NCBI GenBank assembly: GCA_030066655.1
Contig: JASJBE010000057.1
Location: forward strand, 1 to 40,634
Direction of reading: 5' to 3'
DNA from: Woeseiaceae bacterium
Lineage (GTDB): Bacteria; Pseudomonadota; Gammaproteobacteria; Steroidobacterales; Woeseiaceae
DNA length: 40,634 bases
The notes beneath the pieces were generated by a model. It worked only from the letters and a program-made list of their open reading frames with translations. It made no database searches and was not told the DNA's origin. Both the position numbers and the translations under genes were made by a program. Shown here piece by piece: positions 7,415 through 21,329 of this stretch (position 1 is the stretch's first letter; every line of letters begins with the position of its first letter).

Positions 7415-9688
7415 ATGCTTAGTAGCGAACTAGAATTCTGCTTGAACGAGGCTTTCCAGCGTGCGCGCGACCAGCGTCACGAGTTCATGACGGTCGAGCA
7501 CCTGTTGCTGGCGCTGCTCGACATTCCAAAGGTCTACGAGATCCTGAAGGAATGCGACGCCAACATTCCCGACCTGAGGAAGCAGCTGTCGGAGTACATC
7601 GATCACCAGACACCGACGCTGGCCCCGGACGATGAGAACGACGTACAGCCCACGCTCGGCTTCCAGCGAGTACTGCAGCGTGCCGTGTTTCATGTGCAGT
7701 CCAGCGGCAAGAAGGAAGTCACCGGCGCCAATGTCCTTGTCGCGATATTCAGCGAGAAGCAATCGCAGGCGGTGTACCTGTTGAACCTGCAGGACGTGAC
7801 GCGACTGGATGTCGTCAATATCGTCTCCCACGGCATGCCGCAGCTGCAGAACGAGCAGAGCGGAGAGGAGTCCGAGTCCGCGCTCGACGGTGAAGAGGAG
7901 GCCGAAGCCTCACCGCTCGACCGCTTCGCAACGAACCTGAACCAGTTGGCGATAGACGGCAAGATCGATCCGCTCATCGGTCGGGAGATCGAAATCGAAC
8001 GCACGGTGCAGATCCTGTGCCGTCGTCGCAAGAACAACCCGCTGTACGTCGGTGACGCCGGCGTCGGCAAGACGGCGCTCGCCGAGGGCCTCGCCCGGAT
8101 GATCGTCGAAGAGCGCGTGCCGGAGGTGCTGCGCAACGCGACCATCTACGCACTGGATATGGGAACCCTGGTTGCCGGCACCAAGTATCGCGGTGACTTC
8201 GAGAAGCGACTGAAGGGCGTCATCGCCGAGGTCAAGAAAGACCCCGGTGCGGTCCTGTTTATCGATGAGATTCATACGGTCATCGGGGCCGGTGCGGCAT
8301 CGGGCGGCGTCATGGACGCGAGCAACCTGATCAAGCCCGTACTGGCCAGTGGCGAGATGCGCTGCATCGGCTCGACCACATACGAAGAATACCGCGGCAT
8401 ATTTGAGAAAGATCACGCGCTTGCGCGTCGCTTCCAGAAGATCGACGTGCCGGAGCCGACGCTCGAAGAGACGGTTGAGATCCTGAACGGATTGAAGAGC
8501 CGGTTCGAAGAACACCACGGGATCAAGTACGAGTCGGCCGCGCTCGTTGCAGCGGCCGACCTGGCGTTGAAACACATCAACGATCGTCGGCTGCCTGACA
8601 AGGCCATCGACGTCATCGACGAGGCCGGCGCGAACCTGAGGCTGCAGCCGGCCGATGAGCGCCCGGACACGGTCACGGTCGAAATGGTGGAGAACATCGT
8701 CGCGCGGATGGCGCGCATACCGGCCAAGAGTGTGTCTGCATCGGATCGGGACTCGCTGCGGACGCTGGAACGCGACCTGAAGCTCGTGATCTTCGGCCAG
8801 GATCCCGCAATCGAAGCGCTGGCGTCGTCGATCAAGATGTCGCGCTCAGGGCTGCGCGACGACGACAAGCCGATCGGCATGTTCCTGTTTGCCGGTCCGA
8901 CCGGCGTTGGCAAGACCGAAGTCACCCGCCAGCTCGCGATGTCGATGGGCGTCGAGCTGATTCGCTTCGACATGTCCGAGTACATGGAGCGGCACACGGT
9001 GTCGCGCCTGATCGGTGCGCCGCCGGGCTACGTGGGCTTCGACCAGGGCGGTCTGTTGACCGAGGCGGTCACGAAGAACCCGCACGCCGTCATCCTGCTC
9101 GACGAGATCGAGAAGGCGCATCCGGAAGTCTTCAACCTGCTGCTGCAGGTCATGGACCACGGTACGCTGACTGACAACAATGGCCGCAAGGCGGATTTCC
9201 GCAACGCGATCATCGTCATGACAACGAACGCCGGCGCTGCCGAGATGAGCAGGGCCTCGATCGGGTTCACGCAGCAGGATCACAGCACGGACGGCATGGA
9301 AATCCTGAAGAAGTCGTTTACGCCGGAGTTCAGGAACCGGCTTGACGCCATCATTCAGTTCGCGTCGCTGGACATCAAGTCCATCAAACGCGTCGTCGAC
9401 AAGCTGATCGTCGAACTCGAGGCCAAGCTCGATAGCAACGACGTCACGATCGAACTGGACGACGCGGCCAGGGACTGGATCGCGGAGCGAGGCTACGACC
9501 CGAAGATGGGTGCGCGCCCGATGTCACGCATCATCCAGGAACACATCAAGCGACCGCTGGCCGAGGAACTCCTGTTCGGCAAACTCGAAGAGGGTGGTCA
9601 CGTACGCATCACTCTGACGCCTGACGGCAAGCTGCGACTCGACGCCGAGCCGGCTATCAAGGAGCTGGAGCACTTAAGCGAGGAGTAG
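7415..9688 (+). CDS. clpA: ATP-dependent Clp protease ATP-binding subunit ClpA
   Basis: From ATG 7415 (GAGGA five bases before it) the product is 757 residues, matching ClpA (758 in E. coli). A start at 7385 overlapping clpS has no support. Seen in order: the N-domain that binds ClpS (1-145), an acidic linker (EEEAEASP), AAA+ module 1 with Walker A GDAGVGKT (213-220), and AAA+ module 2 with Walker A GPTGVGKT (494-501). There is no ClpB-type middle coiled coil. The loop ASIGFTQQ carries the IGF tripeptide that docks on ClpP (IGL in E. coli). ClpA unfolds N-degron and other substrates into the ClpP chamber; clpP itself is not in the window. It faces infA convergently. Confidence 0.97.
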   Translation: MLSSELEFCLNEAFQRARDQRHEFMTVEHLLLALLDIPKVYEILKECDANIPDLRKQLSEYIDHQTPTLAPDDENDVQPTLGFQRVLQRAVFHVQSSGKKEVTGANVLVAIFSEKQSQAVYLLNLQDVTRLDVVNIVSHGMPQLQNEQSGEESESALDGEEEAEASPLDRFATNLNQLAIDGKIDPLIGREIEIERTVQILCRRRKNNPLYVGDAGVGKTALAEGLARMIVEERVPEVLRNATIYALDMGTLVAGTKYRGDFEKRLKGVIAEVKKDPGAVLFIDEIHTVIGAGAASGGVMDASNLIKPVLASGEMRCIGSTTYEEYRGIFEKDHALARRFQKIDVPEPTLEETVEILNGLKSRFEEHHGIKYESAALVAAADLALKHINDRRLPDKAIDVIDEAGANLRLQPADERPDTVTVEMVENIVARMARIPAKSVSASDRDSLRTLERDLKLVIFGQDPAIEALASSIKMSRSGLRDDDKPIGMFLFAGPTGVGKTEVTRQLAMSMGVELIRFDMSEYMERHTVSRLIGAPPGYVGFDQGGLLTEAVTKNPHAVILLDEIEKAHPEVFNLLLQVMDHGTLTDNNGRKADFRNAIIVMTTNAGAAEMSRASIGFTQQDHSTDGMEILKKSFTPEFRNRLDAIIQFASLDIKSIKRVVDKLIVELEAKLDSNDVTIELDDAARDWIAERGYDPKMGARPMSRIIQEHIKRPLAEELLFGKLEEGGHVRITLTPDGKLRLDAEPAIKELEHLSEE

Positions 9689-9721
9689 TTGACTGTCGGG
9701 TGGGCAGGTCAGCCCGTGAGG

Positions 9722-9739
9722 GGGCCGCGCAGGCGGCCC
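9722..9739. terminator. GC hairpin between convergent clpA and infA
   Basis: A perfect 7-bp stem, GGGCCGC (9722-9728) and GCGGCCC (9733-9739), with loop GCAG lies between the clpA and infA stops. Neither strand has a T-tract after it, so it may be a weak or factor-dependent bidirectional terminator. Confidence 0.4.
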
Positions 9740-9747
9740 GGACGCTG

Positions 9748-9966
9748 TTAACGGCCGCGGTAGACGATGCGACCCTTGCTGAGATCGTAGGGCGTCAGTT
9801 CGACTGTCACCTTGTCACCGGTGAGGATACGAATGTAGTTCTTGCGCATCTTGCCCGAGATATGGGCGAGCACAACGTGACCGTTCTCGAGTTCGACTCG
9901 AAACTTGGTCTTCGGCAGCGTCTCAACGACGACACCTTCCATCTGGATTGCTTCTTCTTTCGCCAA
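9748..9966 (-). CDS. infA: Translation initiation factor IF-1
   Basis: This 72-residue protein is full length for IF-1, an S1/OB-fold protein that binds the 30S A-site. Highly conserved stretches include [33 protein letters not shown] and [15 protein letters not shown]. The start codon is TTG at 9964-9966, preceded by a good AGGAG eight bases upstream. Non-ATG initiation on a gene whose product takes part in start selection is a detail to keep. It lies between clpA and aat as in E. coli, but without the intervening serine tRNA. Confidence 0.97.
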   Translation of the reverse strand: MAKEEAIQMEGVVVETLPKTKFRVELENGHVVLAHISGKMRKNYIRILTGDKVTVELTPYDLSKGRIVYRGR

Positions 9967-10039
9967 GCGTTTGGCTCCTGTACTTCAAGGCCGCGAATTG
10001 TGCAGAAATGGTGGCCTTATTGCAACGAAACCGTCGGCA

Positions 10040-10768
10040 TCACAACAGATTGTTGGCGGCGACCGGCTCCACCGGAAGCCCGCCCAATGGCGTCCGCGAC
10101 GTGCAGAGCTCGCGCAGGCGCATCGCGAATTCATTGCGCGGCATCGTCCTGGCACCCAGCGTCAGCAGATGCGGCGATTCGACCTGGCAGTCGACCAGTC
10201 GGATTCCGCGCTCCAACCCCCAGCGGCACACCGCATAAAAGGCGATCTTCGAGGCATTGGTTTCGCGGCTGAACATCGATTCGCCGAAGAACACGCGGTC
10301 GATGGCCACGCCATAAATTCCGCCGACGAGGCGATCGCCGAGCCAGACCTCGACCGAGTGTGCCCATCCCTCGTCGTGCAAGCGGCAGTAGGCATCCAGC
10401 ATGTCCGCGGTGATCCAGGTCCCATCCTGGTGCTCGCGCGGTTCGGCGCAGGCGCGAATGACCGCTTCGAAGGCCGTGTTCGCCGTGACCGACAGCGCCG
10501 AACGCCGAATGTCCCTCGCCAGTCGGCGCGACACGTGGAACCGCTCCGGGATCAGTACACAGCGAGGGTCCGGAGACCACCACAGGATCGGCTGCCCTTC
10601 GACATACCAGGGAAAAATGCCGCGTTCGTAGGCACACAGCAGGCGCTCACTATTCAGGTCTCCGCCGACGGCCAGCAGCCCGTCCGGTTCCCTGAGCGCC
10701 GACTCGATACCGGGGAACGACGTCGGCGGGCTGGTCGGGTCGATCCAGTACAGGCGCTGGTTCTTCAT
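10040..10768 (-). CDS. aat: Leucyl/phenylalanyl-tRNA--protein transferase
   Basis: This 242-residue protein transfers Leu or Phe from aminoacyl-tRNA to proteins beginning with Arg or Lys, making them ClpS-ClpAP substrates. Family landmarks are YWIDPTSPPTSFPGIESAL at the N-terminus, GLLAVGGDLNSERLL, the RGIFPWY motif, ILWWSPDPRCVL, TWITADM, WAHSVEVW and FFGESMFSR. The C-terminal LVDCQVESPHLLTLGA is also typical. The ATG overlaps the stop of the upstream acyltransferase gene by four bases (10765-10768), so translation is probably coupled. With clpS and clpA near by, the window carries a nearly complete N-end-rule branch apart from clpP. Confidence 0.97.
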   Translation of the reverse strand: MKNQRLYWIDPTSPPTSFPGIESALREPDGLLAVGGDLNSERLLCAYERGIFPWYVEGQPILWWSPDPRCVLIPERFHVSRRLARDIRRSALSVTANTAFEAVIRACAEPREHQDGTWITADMLDAYCRLHDEGWAHSVEVWLGDRLVGGIYGVAIDRVFFGESMFSRETNASKIAFYAVCRWGLERGIRLVDCQVESPHLLTLGARTMPRNEFAMRLRELCTSRTPLGGLPVEPVAANNLL

Positions 10769-11907
10769 TCTGCGGGCCGGCGGTACGGGCTGCGCTCATC
10801 GACCGACCGCATGTAACGCTCAACGTCGTCGATTTCGAGTTCCAGGTAGTCGCTGATGGCGGCGAAGAACTCAGGGTGGGCGAGCCAGTGAGCCGACCAC
10901 GTGGGTTCGGGTATGAAGCCCCTGCTGACCTTGTGCTCGCCCTGCGTGCCAGGTTCGAAGAGCTTGATACCCTTCTGAATGCAGTAGTCGATGCCCTGGT
11001 AGTAGCAGGTTTCGAAGTGCAGGGCGTTGTAATTGCCGGTGCTGCCCCAGTAGCGCCCGTAAAGCGCGTCGGCGCTCTCGAAGAACACCGCAGCTGCAAC
11101 GGGTTCGGCGTCGCCGATCTCCGCCAGGATGACGAGTACCTGGCCTGGCATCGCGCGGCTGACTTGCAGGAAGAAGTCGAGATCGAAGTAGTGCGTGGAG
11201 CCGCGACGCATAAAGGTCAGGTTGATCAGTCGATAAACCTGTTCCCACAGCGCCGGGTCCATGTCCTCACCGTGAAGGTGGCGGAATCGAATGCCCGACT
11301 CCTCGACGTGCCGGCGATCGCGTTTCGCCTTCTTTCGCTTGCGCGCGTTGAACGTGGCAAGAAAATCGTCGAAGTCCGAGTAGCCGCGGTTGTGCCAGTG
11401 AAACTGGCAGTCCTTGCGTGTTTTCAGTCCGGCCGACTCGAGAACCGGCAACTCGTCTTCGACGGGGAACAACACGTGAAACGAAGAGCAGTCCGTTTCG
11501 CGAGCGAGGGTCACGCCTGCATCGACGAGCACCCTGGCCAGACCGGGATCCGCATCGTCGCGTAGCAGCAGCTTGGGGCAGGGCGCCGGTGTGAAGGGGA
11601 CCGCGGAGACGAGCTTCGGGTAGTAGGGGAAGCCAGCGCGGTGATAGGCATTGGCCCAGGCCCAGTCGAAGACGAACTCTCCCCAGGAGTGCGACTTCTC
11701 GTACAGGAGCATGGCGCCGAGTATGGCCCCGTCGTCGTCCTCTAGTGTCAGGTGTCGCGGCTGCCAGCCAGTCTCAGCGGATACGCAGCCCGTGTCTTCG
11801 GCGGCCTTGAGGAACGCATGCGATAGGAACGGGTAGCGCGACCCGGCCAACTCGTTCCAGTCAGACGGTTCGATGTCATCGATCGATGCGTTAACCCGAA
11901 CCTGCAT
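10765..11907 (-). CDS. FemAB/GNAT-like acyltransferase (PF04339 family), unknown substrate
   Basis: This 380-residue cytoplasmic protein shows the pattern of the PF04339 (formerly DUF482) family of GNAT-fold, FemAB-like transferases. Landmarks are FLSHAFLKAAEDTGCV near the N-terminus, WAWANAYHRAGFPYYPKL, a basic stretch NARKRKKAKRDRRHVEE, and the conserved C-terminal block ALHFETCYYQGIDYCI with GEHKVSRGFIPE. No signal peptide is seen. It overlaps aat by four bases and starts six bases after trxB, so trxB, this gene and aat probably form one transcript. Aat and the Fem enzymes are structurally related and both use aminoacyl-tRNA. That makes a link to tRNA-dependent or peptidoglycan acyl transfer plausible, but the substrate is unknown. 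Confidence 0.8.
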   Translation of the reverse strand: MQVRVNASIDDIEPSDWNELAGSRYPFLSHAFLKAAEDTGCVSAETGWQPRHLTLEDDDGAILGAMLLYEKSHSWGEFVFDWAWANAYHRAGFPYYPKLVSAVPFTPAPCPKLLLRDDADPGLARVLVDAGVTLARETDCSSFHVLFPVEDELPVLESAGLKTRKDCQFHWHNRGYSDFDDFLATFNARKRKKAKRDRRHVEESGIRFRHLHGEDMDPALWEQVYRLINLTFMRRGSTHYFDLDFFLQVSRAMPGQVLVILAEIGDAEPVAAAVFFESADALYGRYWGSTGNYNALHFETCYYQGIDYCIQKGIKLFEPGTQGEHKVSRGFIPEPTWSAHWLAHPEFFAAISDYLELEIDDVERYMRSVDERSPYRRPAE

Positions 11908-11913
11908 CTGTCG

Positions 11914-13185
<1,272 letters not shown>

Positions 13186-15504
13186 ATGGCTAGAGCGCAA
13201 AAAGCGGCGGAGGCAACAACGGGCCTCTCTTTCCAGGTGCATCGTGCGTTGCGCGAAGGCGCACTCTATGTTTTCGGCGCGCTCGCGCTGATCCTGTGGT
13301 TCGCGCTGTTCACTTACGACGCCGGCGATCCCGGGTTCAGCCAGGCAACCAGTAACCAGACGGTACAGAACGGCATCGGACCCTTCGGAGCCTACGTCGC
13401 CGATCTGTTGTTCCACTTGTTCGGTCGCCCGGCTTACCTGTTTACGCTGATGGTCTTCTACTTCGGCTGGATGTTGTATCGCGAGCAGAAGACGCAGACG
13501 CGATTCACGAGCATGGACTTTTCCCTCCGGTTTGCCGGCTTTGTCGCGATGCTGATCACGAGCTGTGCGTTGTCGACGCTGCATTTCTCGCCGGCCGCCT
13601 TTAACGAGACGGCGGGCGGCATCCTCGGTCAACTCGTCGGCCACAACCTGCGCGATATCATGAAGCCGCTTGGCGCGACGGTCCTGCTGTTCTTCCTGTG
13701 GATCGCCTCCGTCTCGCTGTTTCTGGGCGTGTCCTGGTTCAGCATCATGGACGGTATCGGGCGGTGGTGCCTGAACAGCTATGAGCGCGTCATGGTCAAG
13801 ATCGGCGAGCTCCGTGACAAGGCCGAAGGGCGCCGTCAGCAGGCAGCGCGGGCAGATATCGTCAAGGTCGAGAAAGCGAGGACCGCATCTCGCAAGAGCC
13901 CCAAGATCGAGCCGGTGCTGCCGTCGCTCGAACCCAGCCTGCGCGCGGAGAAGGAGCGCCAGGTCCCGCTGTTCGACCCACCCGCCGCGGGCGAGCTGCC
14001 GCCCCTGGCGCTGCTGGACGACCCGCCGGAGCACACCGAAGGCTATTCCAAGGATTCGCTGGAGGCAATGTCGCGGCTGCTGGAGCTGAAGCTTAGGGAC
14101 TTCGGCGTCGAGGTGGAGGTCAAGAGCGTGTCGCCTGGCCCGGTCATCACCCGTTTCGAAATCGACCCGGCGCCCGGGGTCAAGGTCAGCCAGATCGCGA
14201 ACCTCGCTAAGGACCTCGCGCGCTCGCTGTCGATTGTCAGCGTGCGTGTCGTCGAAGTCATCCCGGGCAAGTCCTACGTCGGCCTCGAGATTCCGAACGA
14301 AAACCGCGCCCTCGTAACCCTCGGCGAAATCCTGAAGTCGAAGGCCTACGACGACATGGCGTCGCCGCTGACGCTGGCGCTCGGTAAGGACATCGGCGGC
14401 AACTCGGTTGTGGCGGACCTCGCCAAGATGCCGCACCTGCTGATCGCCGGCACGACGGGTTCGGGTAAGTCCGTCGCGATCAACGCGATGGTCTTAAGCA
14501 TCCTGTACAAGACCCAGCCCGAGCAGGTCCGGCTCATCATGATCGACCCGAAGATGCTCGAGCTGTCCGTCTACGAGGACATCCCGCACCTGCTGACGCC
14601 GGTCGTCACTGACATGAAGGAGGCGTCCAACTCACTGCGCTGGTGTGTGGCCGAGATGGACCGTCGCTATCGCCTGATGGCGGCGCTGGGCGTTCGTAAC
14701 ATCGGTGGCTACAACCGCAAGGTCAAGGAAGCGATCGACGCGGGCCAGCCGATCAAAGACCCGACATTCACGCCACCACCGTTCGACGATCCGGAGAATG
14801 AAATCGAGCACCCGACACTCGTGCCGTTGCCGTACATCGTCGTCATCATCGACGAGCTCGCCGACATGATGATGATCGTCGGCAAGAAGGTCGAGGAACT
14901 GATCGCGCGGCTCGCGCAGAAGGCCCGTGCCTCGGGCATTCACATGCTGCTTGCAACGCAGCGCCCGTCGGTTGACGTCATCACCGGCCTGATCAAGGCA
15001 AACGTGCCGTCCCGCATCGCGTTCCAGGTGTCGGCGAAGGTCGACTCGCGGACGATCCTGGATCAGCAGGGCGCCGAGAACCTGCTCGGTCATGGCGACA
15101 TGCTGTTCCTGCCGCCCGGAACGTCGATGCCGGTGCGCGTCCACGGGGCGTTCGTGGCCGACCACGAGGTACACGCCGTCGTCAAACACCTGAAGAAAAG
15201 CGGTAAACCGCGCTACCTGGATGAAATTTTGGAGGGTCCAAGCAGTCCAACACCAGGACTGACCGGGATCGACCCGGTTGCTCCGGACGATGCGGACGCC
15301 GAATCAGATCCGCTCTACGACCAGGCGGTACAGGTAGTCATGGAAACTCGAAAAGCGTCAATTTCCGGCGTCCAGCGCCGGCTTAAAATCGGTTACAACC
15401 GCGCCGCCCGAATGGTGGAGTCCATGGAAGCGGCGGGTCTTGTCGGCCCGCTGCAGCCAAACGGAACACGAGAAATCCTCGTGCCGGGCTCGGAAAAGGA
15501 GTAA
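13186..15504 (+). CDS. ftsK: DNA translocase FtsK
   Basis: This 772-residue protein couples chromosome dimer resolution and segregation to division. The N-terminal part (about 25-185) holds four hydrophobic segments anchoring it at the septum. A short basic linker (about 205-300) replaces the very long linker of the E. coli protein (1329 residues). The motor follows: the FtsK alpha/beta domains, with Walker A GTTGSGKS at 422-429 and Walker [13 protein letters not shown] near 550. The C-terminal winged-helix gamma domain (about 705-768, with [19 protein letters not shown]) reads KOPS sequences and contacts XerD. The next gene starts four bases after its stop. Confidence 0.97.
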   Translation: MARAQKAAEATTGLSFQVHRALREGALYVFGALALILWFALFTYDAGDPGFSQATSNQTVQNGIGPFGAYVADLLFHLFGRPAYLFTLMVFYFGWMLYREQKTQTRFTSMDFSLRFAGFVAMLITSCALSTLHFSPAAFNETAGGILGQLVGHNLRDIMKPLGATVLLFFLWIASVSLFLGVSWFSIMDGIGRWCLNSYERVMVKIGELRDKAEGRRQQAARADIVKVEKARTASRKSPKIEPVLPSLEPSLRAEKERQVPLFDPPAAGELPPLALLDDPPEHTEGYSKDSLEAMSRLLELKLRDFGVEVEVKSVSPGPVITRFEIDPAPGVKVSQIANLAKDLARSLSIVSVRVVEVIPGKSYVGLEIPNENRALVTLGEILKSKAYDDMASPLTLALGKDIGGNSVVADLAKMPHLLIAGTTGSGKSVAINAMVLSILYKTQPEQVRLIMIDPKMLELSVYEDIPHLLTPVVTDMKEASNSLRWCVAEMDRRYRLMAALGVRNIGGYNRKVKEAIDAGQPIKDPTFTPPPFDDPENEIEHPTLVPLPYIVVIIDELADMMMIVGKKVEELIARLAQKARASGIHMLLATQRPSVDVITGLIKANVPSRIAFQVSAKVDSRTILDQQGAENLLGHGDMLFLPPGTSMPVRVHGAFVADHEVHAVVKHLKKSGKPRYLDEILEGPSSPTPGLTGIDPVAPDDADAESDPLYDQAVQVVMETRKASISGVQRRLKIGYNRAARMVESMEAAGLVGPLQPNGTREILVPGSEKE

Positions 15505-15508
15505 GCGC

Positions 15509-16168
15509 GTGAGAAGAGTCTGTTTCGCGGCGGCGTTGCTGTCGCTGGCCCTTCAGGCGCCGGCGGACCCGCAGGCCGAGGAGGCTGAGGAGAAAGGGCT
15601 CGCGCTGGTCGAGTCGTTCGTCTCCGGCATCGAATCTTTCACCGGCAATTTTCGCCAGTCGCTCGTCGATGCCGACGGCGTCGTCATTGATGAGACGGAA
15701 GGCACGGTCGAGATCCTGCGGCCCGGTCGCTTCCGCTGGGACAACACCGAGCCCTACGAGCAGTGGCTGATCGCCGACGGCGTCAATATCTGGAATTACG
15801 ACGTCGACCTCGAGCAGGTTACGGTAAAGCCGCAGGCCACTGCGCTCAGCAACACGCCGGCGCTGATCTTGAGCGGAGCAAGCGATGCTTTCGATCAGTT
15901 TGAGTACATCGATAGCTACCAGGAGGCGGACTACTACTGGGTCCGATTGGAACCGCGAGATGCCGACGCGGGCTTCGATCGCATGGAACTCGGCTTCCTC
16001 GATGACGTGCTGTATCGCATGGTGTTCTTCGACAATCTCGGACAGAGGACGCTCGTCCAGCTGGAGGACGTCAGGGTGAATCCTGCGCTCGAGCCCTCGA
16101 GGTTTGAGTTTGAGATACCGGAATTTGCCGACCTGATCGGCACCCCGGCGAGTGCGGCTATCGAATGA
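15509..16168 (+). CDS. lolA: Outer-membrane lipoprotein carrier protein LolA
   Basis: The GTG start at 15509 has AAGGAG upstream and yields a 219-residue protein with a Sec signal peptide (MRRVCFAAALLSLALQAPA). An earlier in-frame ATG at 15440 lies inside ftsK and would bury the signal. The mature part shows the LolA pattern: ESFTGNFRQSLVDADG, ILRPGRFRWDNTEPYEQWLI and GVNIWNYDVDLEQVTVKP, then a C-terminal beta region. LolA carries lipoproteins across the periplasm. The lipoprotein beta-galactosidase at 34382-37540 would be one plausible client. Its stop overlaps the next start by four bases. Confidence 0.95.
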   Translation: MRRVCFAAALLSLALQAPADPQAEEAEEKGLALVESFVSGIESFTGNFRQSLVDADGVVIDETEGTVEILRPGRFRWDNTEPYEQWLIADGVNIWNYDVDLEQVTVKPQATALSNTPALILSGASDAFDQFEYIDSYQEADYYWVRLEPRDADAGFDRMELGFLDDVLYRMVFFDNLGQRTLVQLEDVRVNPALEPSRFEFEIPEFADLIGTPASAAIE

Positions 16169-16585
16169 TGTTGCCACTGCGTTACCTGACGCAATGGCGA
16201 ATCGCCGGGCTGGCCCTGCTCGGTGCTGTGTTCCTGGCGGCCTTGGTTCCGTCGAGTCTGCTCTGGCCGGGTGGGTTGCCGATCTCGCAGTGGACGCAAG
16301 GTGACGACAAGTTGGTGCATGCCGTGACGTTCGCGATCATGACGACCTGGTTCGGCGGCCAGTACGCGCAGCAGGGTTTCTGGAAAATACTCCTTGGCCT
16401 TGCGTTATTCGGTGTGCTTATCGAAATTTGCCAGGGAGTCGTCGGCTACCGTACACGAGACGCCATCGATGTGGCCGCTAACCTTGTCGGCATCCTGGTG
16501 GGCTATGTGATTGTGCGCTTCTGGCTGGCAGGCTGGAGTGCTCGCACGGAATCCTGGTTCGATCGGCAGTTTGGACGTCGCTCCG

Positions 16586-16593
<8 letters not shown>
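16165..16593 (+). CDS. VanZ-like small membrane protein
   Basis: This 142-residue protein has about four membrane segments (about 12-30, 52-68, 74-92 and 97-120). It carries a VanZ-like pattern: [19 protein letters not shown], then [20 protein letters not shown] with a conserved Glu and an Asp-containing loop, then [12 protein letters not shown]. Chromosomal members of this family are widespread and mostly uncharacterised; glycopeptide resistance should not be assumed. It overlaps lolA by four bases and rarA by eight, which ties it into the ftsK-lolA-rarA-serS translation-coupled run, where E. coli has no such gene. Confidence 0.8.
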
Positions 16594-19211
<2,618 letters not shown>

Positions 19212-19263
19212 GAGACCAATCACTCGCGAGTGCGTTGTGCAAAAAACGCGTTGTGGAATAAAG

Positions 19264-19286
19264 AAGGGGCCGATCGGCCCCTTTTT
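19264..19286 (+). terminator. Rho-independent terminator after serS
   Basis: The palindrome AAGGGGCC-GATC-GGCCCCTT followed directly by a T-run (19282-19286) is a textbook intrinsic terminator for the ftsK-to-serS run. The stem is symmetrical and preceded by AAG, so it may also help end the convergent minus-strand transcript from the dehydrogenase gene. The 130 bases from here to 19415 hold nothing else I recognise. Confidence 0.85.
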
Positions 19287-19415
19287 CGTTGTTCCCGTTT
19301 TGTGTTCAGCCAATCGCGGCTCATGAACAGCTGCAGGATGTTTCAGAACATCATCGCGATTAAAGCGGAGGGCCGCAGCGACGCGAGGACGTACCGGGTG
19401 GCGGTCGGAACGCGT

Positions 19416-20075
19416 CTACCAGGGTAATTCATAGCCTTCGGCGTGCCAGAATGTGCCGCTGTTATCCAGGTTCAGCTCATCGATGCGCTGCAGCAGGCCG
19501 GCCGCAGAGATTTCCGCATCGATGCCGCTGCCGCCGGTCATCTCGGTGGCGACCAGGCCGGGATGCAGCAGTGCGACGGCGATTCCGCGAGGCTTCAGTT
19601 CGTGCTTCAGGTTGGTGCCCACCATGTTAACGGCCGTCTTCGATGTGCGGTAACCCCAGACGCCGCCCGATCCGTTGTCCTCAATGGAACCCACGCGGCT
19701 CGTGATGATGGCAACCTTCGAGCCTTTGGACAGGTTGTCCCTGAGTGCCTCGGTGACGCGCAGCGGACCCAGCGTGTTCACCTGGAACTGCTCGATCATC
19801 GTGTCGTAGTCGATGTCACCGAACTGGTCGCGGCGCAGAATGCCGGCGTTGTTGATCAGGACGTCGATTGGCCGGCCGCTCAGTCGCTCCTTGAGCCCGT
19901 GGACCGACTCGCCGTCGCCGACATCTACGCCGTCGATGACCTCCACGCCGAGCGACTGCAGCCCGTCACTGGTGGATCGGCAGACCGCAATCACGTGTTC
20001 GCCACGATGCGCGCACGCGCGGGCAAGCTCGAGCCCAATGCCGCGGTTCGCGCCGGTAATCAATACGGTAGACAT
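19416..20075 (-). CDS. Short-chain dehydrogenase/reductase
   Basis: This 219-residue classical SDR has the cofactor motif TGANRGIG (about 7-14), the NNAG motif near 75-78, and the catalytic Tyr-x3-Lys in YRTSKTAVNM (about 142-151) with an upstream Ser in ITSRVGS. HPGLVATEM lies towards the C-terminus. The overall pattern is close to the csgA/sniffer-like group of small SDRs acting on carbonyls; the substrate cannot be told from sequence. GGAG lies nine bases before the ATG. It follows the asparaginase gene by 35 bases on the same strand and is probably on its transcript. Confidence 0.85.
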   Translation of the reverse strand: MSTVLITGANRGIGLELARACAHRGEHVIAVCRSTSDGLQSLGVEVIDGVDVGDGESVHGLKERLSGRPIDVLINNAGILRRDQFGDIDYDTMIEQFQVNTLGPLRVTEALRDNLSKGSKVAIITSRVGSIEDNGSGGVWGYRTSKTAVNMVGTNLKHELKPRGIAVALLHPGLVATEMTGGSGIDAEISAAGLLQRIDELNLDNSGTFWHAEGYELPW

Positions 20076-20110
20076 CAGGGGTTATCTCCAGGTTGTGATG
20101 TAAAAAGGGG

Positions 20111-21235
20111 TTAGTCGGACGGCGCGCCGTCGAGCAGGGCTTCGAGCGCGACCAGTTCTGATCCGTTCTCGGTGCAGACGGCGTATTCAGACGTTTCCCG
20201 ATGCGCGTAGAGCGCAACGCCCGAGTAATCTCCCGCCTTGTTGATGATATAGAAATTGACATTGAAGTTCGGTTGGCCGCGACTGTTCAGCAGTCGATTC
20301 TCGACCGTGTTGTCCCGAATACGTTTCAACGCCACCATGCCGGCGTCGAGCGGGTGACTGCCGCGACGCATCTCTTCGACGATGAGGAACGAGCAGAGCG
20401 CATAGAGATTGGCTTCGCCGCGCCCGGTTGAGCCCGCCGCGCCGATGTCACCATCGACGTAAAGGCCCGCGCCGAGGATCGGGGAGTCGCCGACGCGGCC
20501 GGGAATCTTCCACGCGAGTCCGCTGGTCGTGGTCACGCCACAGATCTCGCCCTTCGTGTTAACGCCGTTGCAATTGATGGTGCCGTAGTACTCGTCCTCG
20601 GCGATCATGCCGTCTCGGACCATCGTCAGGCCGGCGTCGTGCGCGGCCTGCGTGCGCTGCTCGGGGTCGAGATAATGCTCGGGATCGATGCGTCGTTTCC
20701 ATTCCAGCCACATTTCTCTCGACCGGTCGGTATTCAGATCGTCTTCGATCTCGTAGCCCATGTTGCGGGCGAAGCGCTGCGCGCCCGGGCCGACCAGCAG
20801 GTGGTGATCGGTGAAATCCATAACCGCCTTCGCGACATTCGACGGTGTTCTTACGCCTTCCAGTGAGGCGACGCCGCCAGCCTGCTTCTTCGGCCCGTGC
20901 ATGCAGCAGGAATCCAGCTGAACAACGCCGTCGGCATTCGGGCGTCCCCCGTACCCGACGCTGGCATCGAGCGGGTCGAGTTCAACGATGTTGACCCCGG
21001 CGATCAACGAATCGAGCACGTCGGTGCCGCCGGTCATCAACTCAAAGGCCGTCTCGACACAGGTCTTGTCGCCGCCATTGGTCATCGTATTGCCGTTGCG
21101 AGAAGCAACGACGACAGGCTTTGACTTGCCGGTGTGGACGGCGGGCGCGGCGGCTGTCGCGCTCATCGTTATGCCCCCGCTCAGGCCGGCGGCGGCGCCG
21201 GAGATGAGGAAGTCGCGTCGGTTGAGCTTGCTCAT
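20111..21235 (-). CDS. Tat-exported N4-(beta-N-acetylglucosaminyl)-L-asparaginase (glycosylasparaginase)
   Basis: This 374-residue Ntn-hydrolase opens with a twin-arginine signal (NRRDFLISGAAAG, cleavage near residue 30), so it should be folded before export to the periplasm. The family core is clear: DSLIAGVNIVELDPLDASVG, the autocleavage site GTINC with nucleophile Thr219 after Gly218, and GRVGDSPILGAGLY with GAAGSTGRGE lining the substrate pocket. Glycosylasparaginases remove GlcNAc-linked asparagine from degraded glycoproteins. Isoaspartyl peptidase/L-asparaginase is the near relative; the GRVGDSPI-x-GAG-x-Y arrangement favours the glycosylasparaginase branch. It probably heads a two-gene transcript with the dehydrogenase. 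Confidence 0.87.
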   Translation of the reverse strand: MSKLNRRDFLISGAAAGLSGGITMSATAAAPAVHTGKSKPVVVASRNGNTMTNGGDKTCVETAFELMTGGTDVLDSLIAGVNIVELDPLDASVGYGGRPNADGVVQLDSCCMHGPKKQAGGVASLEGVRTPSNVAKAVMDFTDHHLLVGPGAQRFARNMGYEIEDDLNTDRSREMWLEWKRRIDPEHYLDPEQRTQAAHDAGLTMVRDGMIAEDEYYGTINCNGVNTKGEICGVTTTSGLAWKIPGRVGDSPILGAGLYVDGDIGAAGSTGRGEANLYALCSFLIVEEMRRGSHPLDAGMVALKRIRDNTVENRLLNSRGQPNFNVNFYIINKAGDYSGVALYAHRETSEYAVCTENGSELVALEALLDGAPSD

Positions 21236-21329
21236 TGCATCGATACTCCATCGTCAGAGGCAAGCTATCTTGGACGAGTCGTGTGGACGGGTCTAGTCAA
21301 TCGTTGCGAGGCGGCTGTAGGAGGGGCTT

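Noticed and set aside
15440..15508. An earlier ATG start for lolA
   Set aside because: It would place 23 residues from within ftsK before the signal peptide; the GTG at 15509 has a good ribosome site.
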